A DNA stretch of 64,000 nucleotides from an uncultured Clostridia bacterium (GTDB lineage Bacteria; Bacillota; Clostridia; Christensenellales; UBA1242). The stretch spans positions 53,425 to 117,424 of the forward strand of contig CANCYS010000001.1 in assembly GCA_947382485.1 (NCBI GenBank). Reading direction: 5' to 3'. The notes below the pieces were generated by a model, which was given only the letters and a program-made list of their open reading frames with translations, did not search any database and was not told the DNA's origin. The position numbers were made by a program, and so were the translations under genes. The stretch's first letter is position 1; each line of letters starts with the position of its first letter. Below are positions 17,486 through 24,756 of the stretch, piece after piece.

Positions 17486-18523
17486 ATGGGCTTTTTTAAG
17501 AAAAATTTATTAAAATCTCTTGAATGGGTTGATAACACCCAAGATACAATCGTATATAAATATCCAATGGATGGAAGAGAAATTATGTGGGGTTCAAAAC
17601 TTACAGTTCGTGAATCACAAGTTGCAGTGTTTTTGAACAAAGGTAAGATTGCTGATGTATTTGGACCTGGAATGTATACCCTTCAAACAAGCAACTTGCC
17701 AATTTTAACTCAACTTATGAGTTGGGGTTATGGTTTTAAATCACCATTTTATGCTGATGTTTATTTTGTAAACACAAAACAATTTACAAATCAAAGATGG
17801 GGCACAAGCAATCCAATCACAATGCGTGATAAAGACTTTGGAACAATCAGACTTCGTGGTTATGGAAACTATGCTTTCAAAGTTGATAATGCAGAGTTGT
17901 TTTTAAAAGAACTTTTTGGTACAAACTCAACATTCACAACTGATGATATCGCTTCATATTTAAAAAGCATTATTGTTTCATCAATTTCCGATACAATTGC
18001 TGAATCAAAAATTTCTGCACTTGACATTGCAAGCAACCTTATTGAGTTTTCAAAAGTTGCAACTGAAACTCTTTCTGAATCATTCTCAAACCTTGGTTTA
18101 AAATTAACAAAACTTGTTATTGAAAACATCTCCTTCCCTGAGGAAGTTGAAAAAGCAATTGACACAAGATCAAGCATGGGTGTTCTTTCAGACAAGATGG
18201 ATACATTTGTAAAATATCAATCAGCAAATGCAATTCGTGATGCTGCTAAAAATCAAGGCACAACTGGTGTTGGAACACAACTTGGAACTGGTCTTGCTCT
18301 TGGTGAAATCATGAAAGAAAGCATCAAATCAACTTCTAAATCTGAAAATGCTAATACAGATGTTAAATACTGCCCTTCTTGTGGTGTTGCAAATCCAAAA
18401 GGTGCTAAATTCTGTGTTGAATGTGGTGGAAAACTTTCTGAAAAAGGAAAATGTCCAAAATGTGGTGCAGAAGTAAGTGCAAAAAGCAAATTCTGTCCAG
18501 AATGTGGCGAAAAACTTAAATAA
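17486..18523 (+). CDS. SPFH-domain protein with C-terminal double zinc ribbon (YdjI-like)
   Basis: 345 aa from the ATG at 17486, set by GGAGG; an upstream ATG overlaps that site. Residues about 15-220 resemble the SPFH/band-7 'virion core protein' group that includes Bacillus YdjI (WVDNTQDTIVYKYPMDGREI, SQVAVFLNKGKIADVFGPG). A low-complexity linker leads to two zinc ribbons: CPSCGVANPKGAKFCVECG and CPKCGAEVSAKSKFCPECG. YdjI works with a PspA homologue in membrane-stress response in Bacillus; no PspA gene lies nearby, so the partner is unknown. No membrane segment. Monocistronic. Confidence 0.85.
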   Translation: MGFFKKNLLKSLEWVDNTQDTIVYKYPMDGREIMWGSKLTVRESQVAVFLNKGKIADVFGPGMYTLQTSNLPILTQLMSWGYGFKSPFYADVYFVNTKQFTNQRWGTSNPITMRDKDFGTIRLRGYGNYAFKVDNAELFLKELFGTNSTFTTDDIASYLKSIIVSSISDTIAESKISALDIASNLIEFSKVATETLSESFSNLGLKLTKLVIENISFPEEVEKAIDTRSSMGVLSDKMDTFVKYQSANAIRDAAKNQGTTGVGTQLGTGLALGEIMKESIKSTSKSENANTDVKYCPSCGVANPKGAKFCVECGGKLSEKGKCPKCGAEVSAKSKFCPECGEKLK

Positions 18524-18543
18524 AGTTTCATAATATTAATATT

Positions 18544-18572
18544 AAAAACACTAACAATTAGTTAGTGTTTTT
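18544..18572 (+). terminator. Terminator of the SPFH gene
   Basis: 12-bp stem (18544-18555 with 18561-18572), 5-nt loop, T-run after. Confidence 0.85.
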
Positions 18573-18641
18573 TTAATATTATATTTATTAACAAATGTTA
18601 ATAATTAAGTATTTTTTTATTGTTTATTGTAAACTTTGATT

Positions 18642-18854
18642 ATGGGAAAGAAAATTAAATTTGCAGATAGACTTAAAGAACTTCGAATGGAAAAAGGAAT
18701 CAGCCAATATCAACTTGCAAGTGTAATTGGTGTTTCTCATGTTGCAATTTTTCTTTGGGAGCAAGATAAAAGAATACCAAATCTAGATTCAGTCATTGCA
18801 CTAGCAAAATTTTTTAATGTCAGTTTGGATTACATGGCAGGTTTAGAAGATTAA
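18642..18854 (+). CDS. XRE-family transcriptional regulator
   Basis: 70 aa from the ATG at 18642; a TTG two codons upstream is less likely. One helix-turn-helix domain: RLKELRMEKGISQYQLASVIGVSHVAIFLWEQ, then RIPNLDSVIALAKFFNVSLDYMAG, the standard Cro/C1 layout. No ribosome site is seen; a TAAACT box ends 6 nt before the ATG, so a leaderless mRNA is possible, but the -35 is poor. No effector domain; target unknown. Confidence 0.88.
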   Translation: MGKKIKFADRLKELRMEKGISQYQLASVIGVSHVAIFLWEQDKRIPNLDSVIALAKFFNVSLDYMAGLED

Positions 18855-18860
18855 ATTACT

Positions 18861-18890
18861 AAAAAAGCAGGTTTAAATACCTGCTTTTTT
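18861..18890. terminator. Bidirectional terminator
   Basis: 12-bp perfect stem (18861-18872 with 18879-18890) between the convergent XRE and LysR genes; the LysR stop codon overlaps its edge. Confidence 0.88.
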
Positions 18891-19728
18891 ATTTACTTAT
18901 TTCATTTATAATCGTTTCAATAATTTCTGATTTTTGCTGATAAATCAATACTATGTCTTTTAGTATTTTTTCATCAGACAATTTAACTTGTTTTAAAGAA
19001 CCTTGAACATACTCTTTTGGACAAAAACCCACACCAAGTCCAAGTTTTGTTGCTTCAATAATTATATCATCATGGCTAAACTCCATTGTGTTTTTAAATT
19101 TGTATGCAACTTCATAGAACTTTTTATTAAATTCAACCCTACCCTTTGTTCCTGCATTCTTTACAATTAAAGTTTGTTCATATATATTATTTTCATCTAG
19201 ATTTAAAATTTTATCATTATAATAAAATCCATATTCAAGTGTAAGCAATTTCTTTTTGTAAAGATTGTTCGATAGAGGAAGATTATAATCGTTTATAATT
19301 GCAAAATCCAATTTGCCATTTTCAACATCAATAATTTTCTCTTTATCCGAAATCAAACTTTCAACATAAAAATGAATTTGTGGATAATGTTTTTTTATAA
19401 CTGGAAGCAAAAAATTTATTGTCAAAGTGTCAGATGCACCAATTCTCACATCATTTTTTTTCTTACTATTGTTCTTAATTTTTTGGTAAACTTTTTCAAG
19501 TGAATCAATTTCAAAATTAACATTATCAAAAAGTTCCTTACCAACATTGGTTAAAACAACCCCTTGCCTACTTCTGACAAAGAGTTCTTCTCCATAAATT
19601 TTTTCAAGTTTCAAAATTGATTGACTCACTGCACTTTGGGTTACACCAAGTTCATCAGAAGCCTTTGACACACTTCCATTAGTTGCAACTGAAACAAAAA
19701 CTTTATATAAATCTAAATCAATATCCAT
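18889..19728 (-). CDS. LysR-family transcriptional regulator
   Basis: 279 aa with AGGGTG before the ATG. N-terminal winged helix-turn-helix: LYKVFVSVATNGSVSKASDELGVTQSAVSQSILKLE (about 7-42), then the linker helix and the effector-binding domain from about residue 90 (DVRIGASDTLTINFLLP). Typical length. Effector and targets unknown. The divergent neighbour at 19879 is the most likely target because the two promoters flank a perfect palindrome. Confidence 0.93.
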   Translation of the reverse strand: MDIDLDLYKVFVSVATNGSVSKASDELGVTQSAVSQSILKLEKIYGEELFVRSRQGVVLTNVGKELFDNVNFEIDSLEKVYQKIKNNSKKKNDVRIGASDTLTINFLLPVIKKHYPQIHFYVESLISDKEKIIDVENGKLDFAIINDYNLPLSNNLYKKKLLTLEYGFYYNDKILNLDENNIYEQTLIVKNAGTKGRVEFNKKFYEVAYKFKNTMEFSHDDIIIEATKLGLGVGFCPKEYVQGSLKQVKLSDEKILKDIVLIYQQKSEIIETIINEISK

Positions 19729-19745
19729 AATTTCACCCTATTGTT

Positions 19746-19774
19746 ATTATAACAAAAACTTAACATTATTGCAA
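19746..19774 (-). promoter_or_regulatory. Promoter of the LysR gene
   Basis: Minus strand: TTGCAA (19774-19769), 17-nt spacer, TATAAT (19751-19746). Confidence 0.65.
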
Positions 19775-19791
19775 TAAATATATAAGTAATT

Positions 19792-19807
19792 CTAATATTA
19801 ATATTAG
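19792..19807. promoter_or_regulatory. Candidate operator palindrome
   Basis: Perfect 16-bp palindrome CTAATATTAATATTAG between the divergent LysR and 257-aa gene promoters. Its position suits a LysR operator; AT-richness raises the chance of coincidence. Confidence 0.4.
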
Positions 19808-19817
19808 GAAATTAACA

Positions 19818-19846
19818 TTCAGTTATTTATCTAAATATTGTATAAT
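19818..19846 (+). promoter_or_regulatory. Promoter of the 257-aa gene
   Basis: TTCAGT (19818-19823), 17-nt spacer, TATAAT (19841-19846). Weak -35, which would suit an activated promoter. Confidence 0.5.
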
Positions 19847-19878
19847 AAGTGTGCGAAAGCAAAAAGGGAGATTAAATT

Positions 19879-20652
19879 ATGGAAATGGAAAAAGTTTTAG
19901 AACTAATTCAAACTTTACATGAAAATGGTTACACTGGAATGGAAAATGGTTATATTAGAGCCGTAGACCACATTGATGAATATCCAAGCGAATATATTGA
20001 ATTTTCAAAAGAATTATGTTGGGGACATGATTGTACAACACAAGGTTTTGGTGGTTATAATTTAAAATACACTGAACTTATTTGGAGAAAAAAAATTTTA
20101 GAAATTATACTTGGAAAAAGTATGTTTAAAATTAGAAAACTTTCTGTTTTAAGTGATGAAATTTTCGATTATGAAAATTATAAAAAAGAAATAACAGGTG
20201 CACCTCTCACCCTTTTGATTAAAGATTCATTAATTAAAGGAATAGTAAATTTGTCTAATGCAAGAAATGTTGATGAAGTTTTCATTCCAAGCATTTCAGA
20301 AGAATTCCAAAACTCTAATGATGCTGTTGAAGTTATTAAAGCATACGCAAGTGCACAAGAAGAAATCGCTTCAATTGAAGAAAAAATTCGTCTTGATAAA
20401 ATTCAAATTGAAGAATATGAAAAACTTTTAGAAACTGTAAATAATATTCAAGAGAAAGATGAAATATTAAATCATTTAGGTCAAAAGCAATTTTCAGTTG
20501 AACAAGATTTAAAAGAAGTTGAAACACTTAAAAAACAACTTTTTAATTTTGATTCTTATGCAGACACTCACAAAAAAGATATTGAAATTGTTATGCAGAA
20601 CAACCAACATTCTGAAACAGCTCAATCTCAACCAGGAAACAATGAATCATAA
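19879..20652 (+). CDS. Unknown protein with C-terminal coiled coil
   Basis: 257 aa, GGGAG before the ATG. Not recognised. Residues 1-80 are mixed and include aromatic and cysteine positions (CWGHDCTTQGFGGY); 80-150 look globular; 155-235 are rich in Glu, Lys and Gln with heptad-like spacing (EEIASIEEKIRLDKIQIEEYE), predicting a coiled coil; the tail is polar. No signal peptide or membrane segment. Single gene with its own promoter and terminator, divergent from a LysR regulator that may control it. Confidence 0.7.
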   Translation: MEMEKVLELIQTLHENGYTGMENGYIRAVDHIDEYPSEYIEFSKELCWGHDCTTQGFGGYNLKYTELIWRKKILEIILGKSMFKIRKLSVLSDEIFDYENYKKEITGAPLTLLIKDSLIKGIVNLSNARNVDEVFIPSISEEFQNSNDAVEVIKAYASAQEEIASIEEKIRLDKIQIEEYEKLLETVNNIQEKDEILNHLGQKQFSVEQDLKEVETLKKQLFNFDSYADTHKKDIEIVMQNNQHSETAQSQPGNNES

Positions 20653-20676
20653 TTTATAATTAAAAATTATATTTAG

Positions 20677-20700
20677 AATCAACCTATTTATAGGTTGATT
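20677..20700 (+). terminator. Terminator of the 257-aa gene
   Basis: 10-bp perfect stem (20677-20686 with 20691-20700), 4-nt loop, T-run after. Confidence 0.85.
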
Positions 20701-20726
20701 TTTAATTTTATGTCAATCATTGATTT

Positions 20727-20966
20727 ATGCGAAAAAATATTAATGTTATAGCAAAGATGACTGAAATTGGAAAAGTAATTCCTTTAAAAATTCTATGGTC
20801 TGAAACTGAAATATTTGAAATTGATAAAGTGATTGATATTAGAAAAAAAGCCAGCACAAAAGGTGGTGGCATGGGACTTCGATATACATGTAAAATCAAA
20901 GGTATTGAAAAATTTTTGTTTTTAGATGAATATACTTGGTTTGTTGAAATTGAAAAACCAAATTAA
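20727..20966 (+). CDS. Small conserved-looking protein, unknown
   Basis: 79 aa. An in-frame stop lies two codons upstream of the ATG at 20727, so this is the first possible start; no ribosome site is seen. The sequence looks like a small beta protein: NVIAKMTEIGKVIPLKILW, then a KGGGMGLRYTCKIKG loop and FLFLDEYTWFVEIE. Small proteins of this general look occur near Y-family polymerase genes in some Clostridia, and dinB lies 1 kb away on the other strand, but that link is from memory and unproven. Function unknown. Confidence 0.6.
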   Translation: MRKNINVIAKMTEIGKVIPLKILWSETEIFEIDKVIDIRKKASTKGGGMGLRYTCKIKGIEKFLFLDEYTWFVEIEKPN

Positions 20967-20988
20967 TAAATCCTTCTAAATGCTGAAA

Positions 20989-21023
20989 AAATAAGGTACT
21001 ATGTTACCCATAATACCTTATTT
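20989..21023 (-). terminator. Terminator of the zinc-ribbon/TPR gene
   Basis: 15-bp stem (20989-21003 with 21009-21023). One pair is G-U on the minus strand only, so it works for the minus-strand gene. The flank aaatgctgaaaaaataaggt matches the copies at 1796 and 3984. Confidence 0.82.
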
Positions 21024-21735
21024 ATATTTTTATTGCAAATGACACATCAACAAAAATTAAAAGTGCACAAATTAATATGTTCATAACAATAAGTATAATC
21101 ATGTTTGTTTTAGTCTTTAATTTTATTAAATTAAATATATGATACATTACACGAGTTACCACAAAAATAATCGCAGATAACAAAATGCAATCGCCTATTT
21201 TTGACACATAACTTGCTTGTGATTTTACAGCAAAAATAATATTAATAATCAAACAGATTAAAAATGAAACCAAAGTTAAAATTAATAGAAATTTATTATA
21301 CTTCAAACCCGCATTAATAGACTCTTTATTTTTATTATAGAATAATTTTAACTCTTCATAACTTTCTAAATCTTTTTCTATACTTTTTTTATCATCTTTT
21401 GTTATAAGGTTTTTTACACTATCTATACACCTATCAACTTTCTTAAAATTTTCATTATTTAATTTATTAAAATTTTCTGTTTCAGATTTAGCAATTCCAA
21501 GCCAACCTTCAAAACCCTTAGGTTTAATTTTATTAGCTGTTTCGTAGCAATCCAAAGCTTTTTTAAATTCATTAAGCCTCAAAAATTCATTAGCATTTTC
21601 AATCAGCACATCATATTCACTAACTTCTTCTTTATCCAAAACAAATTCATTTCCACACGAACTACACTTTTGGACTGACTTACCACTAACAACATTAATT
21701 GTATCTCCACAATATGGACACTTTAAAGATTTCAT
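21022..21735 (-). CDS. Zinc-ribbon / TPR-like membrane protein
   Basis: 237 aa from the ATG at 21735, which follows AGGAGAAAGC; the frame is open ten codons further. Residues 1-32 form a zinc ribbon (CPYCGDTINVVSG with CSSCGNEF). Residues about 38-80 look like a tetratricopeptide unit (NEFLRLNEFKKALDCYETANKIKPKG), followed by a charged helical stretch. About three membrane segments fill the last 90 residues. It may sense or assemble something at the membrane. Function unknown. Confidence 0.75.
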   Translation of the reverse strand: MKSLKCPYCGDTINVVSGKSVQKCSSCGNEFVLDKEEVSEYDVLIENANEFLRLNEFKKALDCYETANKIKPKGFEGWLGIAKSETENFNKLNNENFKKVDRCIDSVKNLITKDDKKSIEKDLESYEELKLFYNKNKESINAGLKYNKFLLILTLVSFLICLIINIIFAVKSQASYVSKIGDCILLSAIIFVVTRVMYHIFNLIKLKTKTNMIILIVMNILICALLIFVDVSFAIKI

Positions 21736-21783
21736 ATGCTTTCTCCTATCTTGATTGTAATGCATAGAAAATATTTTTGCAAA

Positions 21784-23022
21784 CTATTTATCATTTTTAT
21801 TAAGAGAACTTAAACTATGGCTGTCACGAATATCAAGTTCTTCAAACTTTTTTTCACGAAGAACAATCGCCCTGTTGATTGATGACCTACCAAATTTTTT
21901 TCTTAAATTCTCAACTGTATGTTCTAAATTTTCTTTTTTGTTTTTATCTTTTACATCTTCATCAATCGCAAGTTGTTCTTTGTTTGTAAAATCAGAAACA
22001 CTTACGCCAAGTCCCCTCACCTTGTTTGACCAATCGTAATTTTCTTTGAATAATTCCATTGCACAATCTGCAACATCACTTGAAAGATTTGAAGGATGTT
22101 TAAGTTTTTTCATTCTCACCTTTGAAACTAAAACATCATTTGTTGTTACAAGTGAAACTGTTCTTGCATACTTGTAGCCATAATCAACCATTCTTGAACA
22201 TACACTCTCAGCAAGAAGCAAAATGAGAGTTTCAACATCAATTTCATTGTCAAGATCACGATAAAAAGTAAGACTATTCCCCACAGATTTATATTCATCT
22301 TTAACAGAATATTTTTTTACTTCCGAAGTATCTTTACCTAGTGCATATGAATGCAAAATAGCACCCCATTTACCAAGATGCTGAACTAAAACTTTTTCAC
22401 TAAAATTTGCTAAATCACCAATTGATTTTATGGTTAAATTATTAAGTTTCTTTTTTGTTGCTCTTCCTACATAAAGTAAATTTTCAACTGGAAGTTTATA
22501 AACAATATCTTTAAAATTTTCATAAGAAATCACAGAAATTGCATCTGGCTTTTTTAGGTCACTTCCGAGTTTTGCAAATACCTTGTTAAAACTTACACCA
22601 ATTGAAACAGTAAGTCCAATCTCATCTTTAACCCTAACTCTAATTTCATCAGCAATTTTGTATGCATCACCACCATATCTTCTGCAATTAGTTATATCTA
22701 ACCACGCCTCATCAATTCCAAAAGATTCAACATAATCAGTATATTCTTTAAATATTAATTTCACAGCTTTTGAATATTTGATGTAAAGAGGATAATGAGT
22801 TTCTTTTATAACAATGTTTGGTACAAGTTTCTTTGCCTCATAAACTGTCATTCCTGTTTTTACGCCAAGTGCTTTTGCAATTCCATTTTTTGCTAAAACA
22901 ACACCATGTCTTTCAGAAACTGCACCAGAAACAGCCACAGGAAGACCATTGAGTGATTCATCAAGCAAACACTCAACACTGGCATAAAAACTGTTAATAT
23001 CAATATGCAGAATTTTTCTCAT
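21784..23022 (-). CDS. dinB: DNA polymerase IV (Y-family)
   Basis: 412 aa. Low-fidelity translesion DNA synthesis. Catalytic metal motif HIDINSFYASVE at the N-terminus (Asp 7-9), the second acidic motif ESFGIDEAWLD (usually SxDEAxLD), the helix-hairpin-helix thumb, and the little-finger domain near 235-350. The last 50 residues are charged and lack a clear beta-clamp motif. No Shine-Dalgarno: the promoter's -10 ends 6 nt before the ATG, predicting a leaderless mRNA. Confidence 0.93.
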   Translation of the reverse strand: MRKILHIDINSFYASVECLLDESLNGLPVAVSGAVSERHGVVLAKNGIAKALGVKTGMTVYEAKKLVPNIVIKETHYPLYIKYSKAVKLIFKEYTDYVESFGIDEAWLDITNCRRYGGDAYKIADEIRVRVKDEIGLTVSIGVSFNKVFAKLGSDLKKPDAISVISYENFKDIVYKLPVENLLYVGRATKKKLNNLTIKSIGDLANFSEKVLVQHLGKWGAILHSYALGKDTSEVKKYSVKDEYKSVGNSLTFYRDLDNEIDVETLILLLAESVCSRMVDYGYKYARTVSLVTTNDVLVSKVRMKKLKHPSNLSSDVADCAMELFKENYDWSNKVRGLGVSVSDFTNKEQLAIDEDVKDKNKKENLEHTVENLRKKFGRSSINRAIVLREKKFEELDIRDSHSLSSLNKNDK

Positions 23023-23028
23023 ATAAAT

Positions 23029-23056
23029 AGTATATAATTTATTTAAAATTTTACAA
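23029..23056 (-). promoter_or_regulatory. Leaderless promoter of dinB
   Basis: Minus strand: TTGTAA (23056-23051), 16-nt spacer, TATACT (23034-23029), 6 nt, ATG. No LexA or DinR box was recognised. Confidence 0.65.
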
Positions 23057-23141
23057 ATTAAATAATTATAATCATAAAATTGTTTTTAAATAAAATTTTA
23101 CTATGTTATAATTTAGATAGTGAACTAGTAGGAGGCTAAAT

Positions 23142-23876
23142 ATGGAGTCAAACCAATTAGACTTAGACTTTGCAAAGGCATGGGATAACAATCAAGGAAG
23201 TTTTTCAAGCCAAGTTGCAAAGAACATTATAAACTTTTCACAGGTTCAAGATCACCCTATTAAAACGGCTCTTGACATTTGCTGTGGAACTTCAAACTTT
23301 TTAAGAGTTTTAAACGATAATGGAATTGAATGCTCAGGCACAGAAATTGACCAAAGCATGATTGACTATTCAAGTCAAAAATATCCTAACATGAAATATT
23401 ATCTTTCAAAAGATATTTATGAACTTCCTGTTAAAGGAAAATTTAACTTAATCACTTGTAATCACGACATGATTAATTACATGGAAAATTTTGATGAATG
23501 GAAAATGCTTTTTAAAAATGTTGAAAAACATCTTGATAAAAATGGTATTTTCGTGTTTGACTTTTATACAAAAAATAAGCTTAAAAATTGGTCAGAAACA
23601 TCATTCACCTCTTCTAACTGGCTTGATTGCTTGATGACTGTTAAGTCTGGAATTTATGACAAAACCGTTTTGACATACACATATTATATTAATTATCAAG
23701 ACTACATGATTAAAACAAAAAACATTGTTGTTGAATGTTACTATGAAAACAAAGATATTATGGAAGCACTAAACAAGGCTGGTTTCAGAAATGTTATGTT
23801 TGTTGATGAAAATTTCAACCCAGTGGAAAATGCAGAAACCATGGATAGAATTCATGTTATTGCAATGAGAAAATAA
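23142..23876 (+). CDS. Class I SAM-dependent methyltransferase, copy 1
   Basis: 244 aa, TAGGAGG before the ATG and an extended -10 (TGTTATAAT, 23104-23112). SAM-binding motif I is ALDICCGTSNFL (about residue 44-55), followed by GTEID (motif II acidic end) and LITCNHDMINYM (motif IV region). The front segment AKAWDNNQGSFSSQVAKNIINF is shared with the next gene. Substrate unknown; small-molecule methylation is the usual guess for this type. Forms a two-gene unit with its paralogue. Confidence 0.85.
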   Translation: MESNQLDLDFAKAWDNNQGSFSSQVAKNIINFSQVQDHPIKTALDICCGTSNFLRVLNDNGIECSGTEIDQSMIDYSSQKYPNMKYYLSKDIYELPVKGKFNLITCNHDMINYMENFDEWKMLFKNVEKHLDKNGIFVFDFYTKNKLKNWSETSFTSSNWLDCLMTVKSGIYDKTVLTYTYYINYQDYMIKTKNIVVECYYENKDIMEALNKAGFRNVMFVDENFNPVENAETMDRIHVIAMRK

Positions 23877-23888
23877 AAGGAGATGCTT

Positions 23889-24701
23889 ATGGATAACAAT
23901 GAAGTTAAAGAAGTTATAGATAATAATTTTGGAAAAGCCTTTGCTATTGCATGGAGCGAAAACCAAGGCAACTACTCTTCAAGCATCGCAAAAAAAACAT
24001 TAAATTTTGCACTTAATCAAGGATTAAAAATAAACACTGTTTTAGACATTTGCTGTGGTTCTGCAAACTTTTTAAGCGAAATGCAAGATCATGGAAAAAT
24101 TTGCACAGGAACTGAAATTTTGGATAGTTATGTTGAATATAACAGAAGCAAATATTCAGGAATGACATTTGTTAAAACAGAAACAGTTGATGATATTGAC
24201 AACCTTGGAACATATGACCTTATTTCATGTAACCATGATGTTGTAAACTATCTCCCAACATTAGAACGTTGGGGTTCATTCTTTAAAAAAGTTTATAACC
24301 ATTTGAATAATGGTGGAATATTTATTTTTGACTTTTATACAAAACGTAAACTTCAATATTGGAATGAAGTTACAAGCGATGAAAATGACAAACTTGATTA
24401 TATTAAAAAAGTTGAATCTGATGGTGAAACAAAAACTGTTATTTCCAATATTTACTACATAAACATTGACCCAAAACAACCATCAAATGTCATTGGTGAT
24501 GATGATTCACCTAAAAACAATAAATATAAGAAAACTGAAAATTCAGATATTGAATACTTTTTTGAAAATGATGCAATTTTAAACCAAGTCAAAAAAGCTG
24601 GATACAGATATTTAATTACAACAGATGCAAATTTTGCACCAGTATCAAGCATTTCTGATATGAACAGAATGCACATTATTGCCATTAAAAGAGAAGGCTA
24701 A
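23889..24701 (+). CDS. Class I SAM-dependent methyltransferase, copy 2
   Basis: 270 aa. ATG at 23889 preferred over the one at 23883, which touches the AAAAGGAG site. Paralogue of the upstream gene: AIAWSENQGNYSSSIAKK, motif I VLDICCGSANFL, GTEIL, and LISCNHDVVNYL. It carries an extra acidic/asparagine-rich insert near 200-222 (PKQPSNVIGDDDSPKNNKY). Gap to the first copy is 12 nt, so they are co-transcribed after a tandem duplication. Followed by a strong terminator. Confidence 0.85.
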   Translation: MDNNEVKEVIDNNFGKAFAIAWSENQGNYSSSIAKKTLNFALNQGLKINTVLDICCGSANFLSEMQDHGKICTGTEILDSYVEYNRSKYSGMTFVKTETVDDIDNLGTYDLISCNHDVVNYLPTLERWGSFFKKVYNHLNNGGIFIFDFYTKRKLQYWNEVTSDENDKLDYIKKVESDGETKTVISNIYYINIDPKQPSNVIGDDDSPKNNKYKKTENSDIEYFFENDAILNQVKKAGYRYLITTDANFAPVSSISDMNRMHIIAIKREG

Positions 24702-24710
24702 AATCAATAA

Positions 24711-24740
24711 AAAAAAGACACGAAATTTCGTGTCTTTTTT
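24711..24740. terminator. Bidirectional terminator
   Basis: 30-nt perfect palindrome (15-bp arms meeting at 24725/24726) with A and T runs at its ends, between the convergent methyltransferase and pyrG-like genes. Confidence 0.88.
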
Positions 24741-24756
24741 ATTTATCTGATTTATT

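Noticed and set aside
17440..17640. Minus-strand ORF opposite the SPFH gene start
   Set aside because: Antisense shadow of a clear gene, with no ribosome site and unlikely amino-acid composition.
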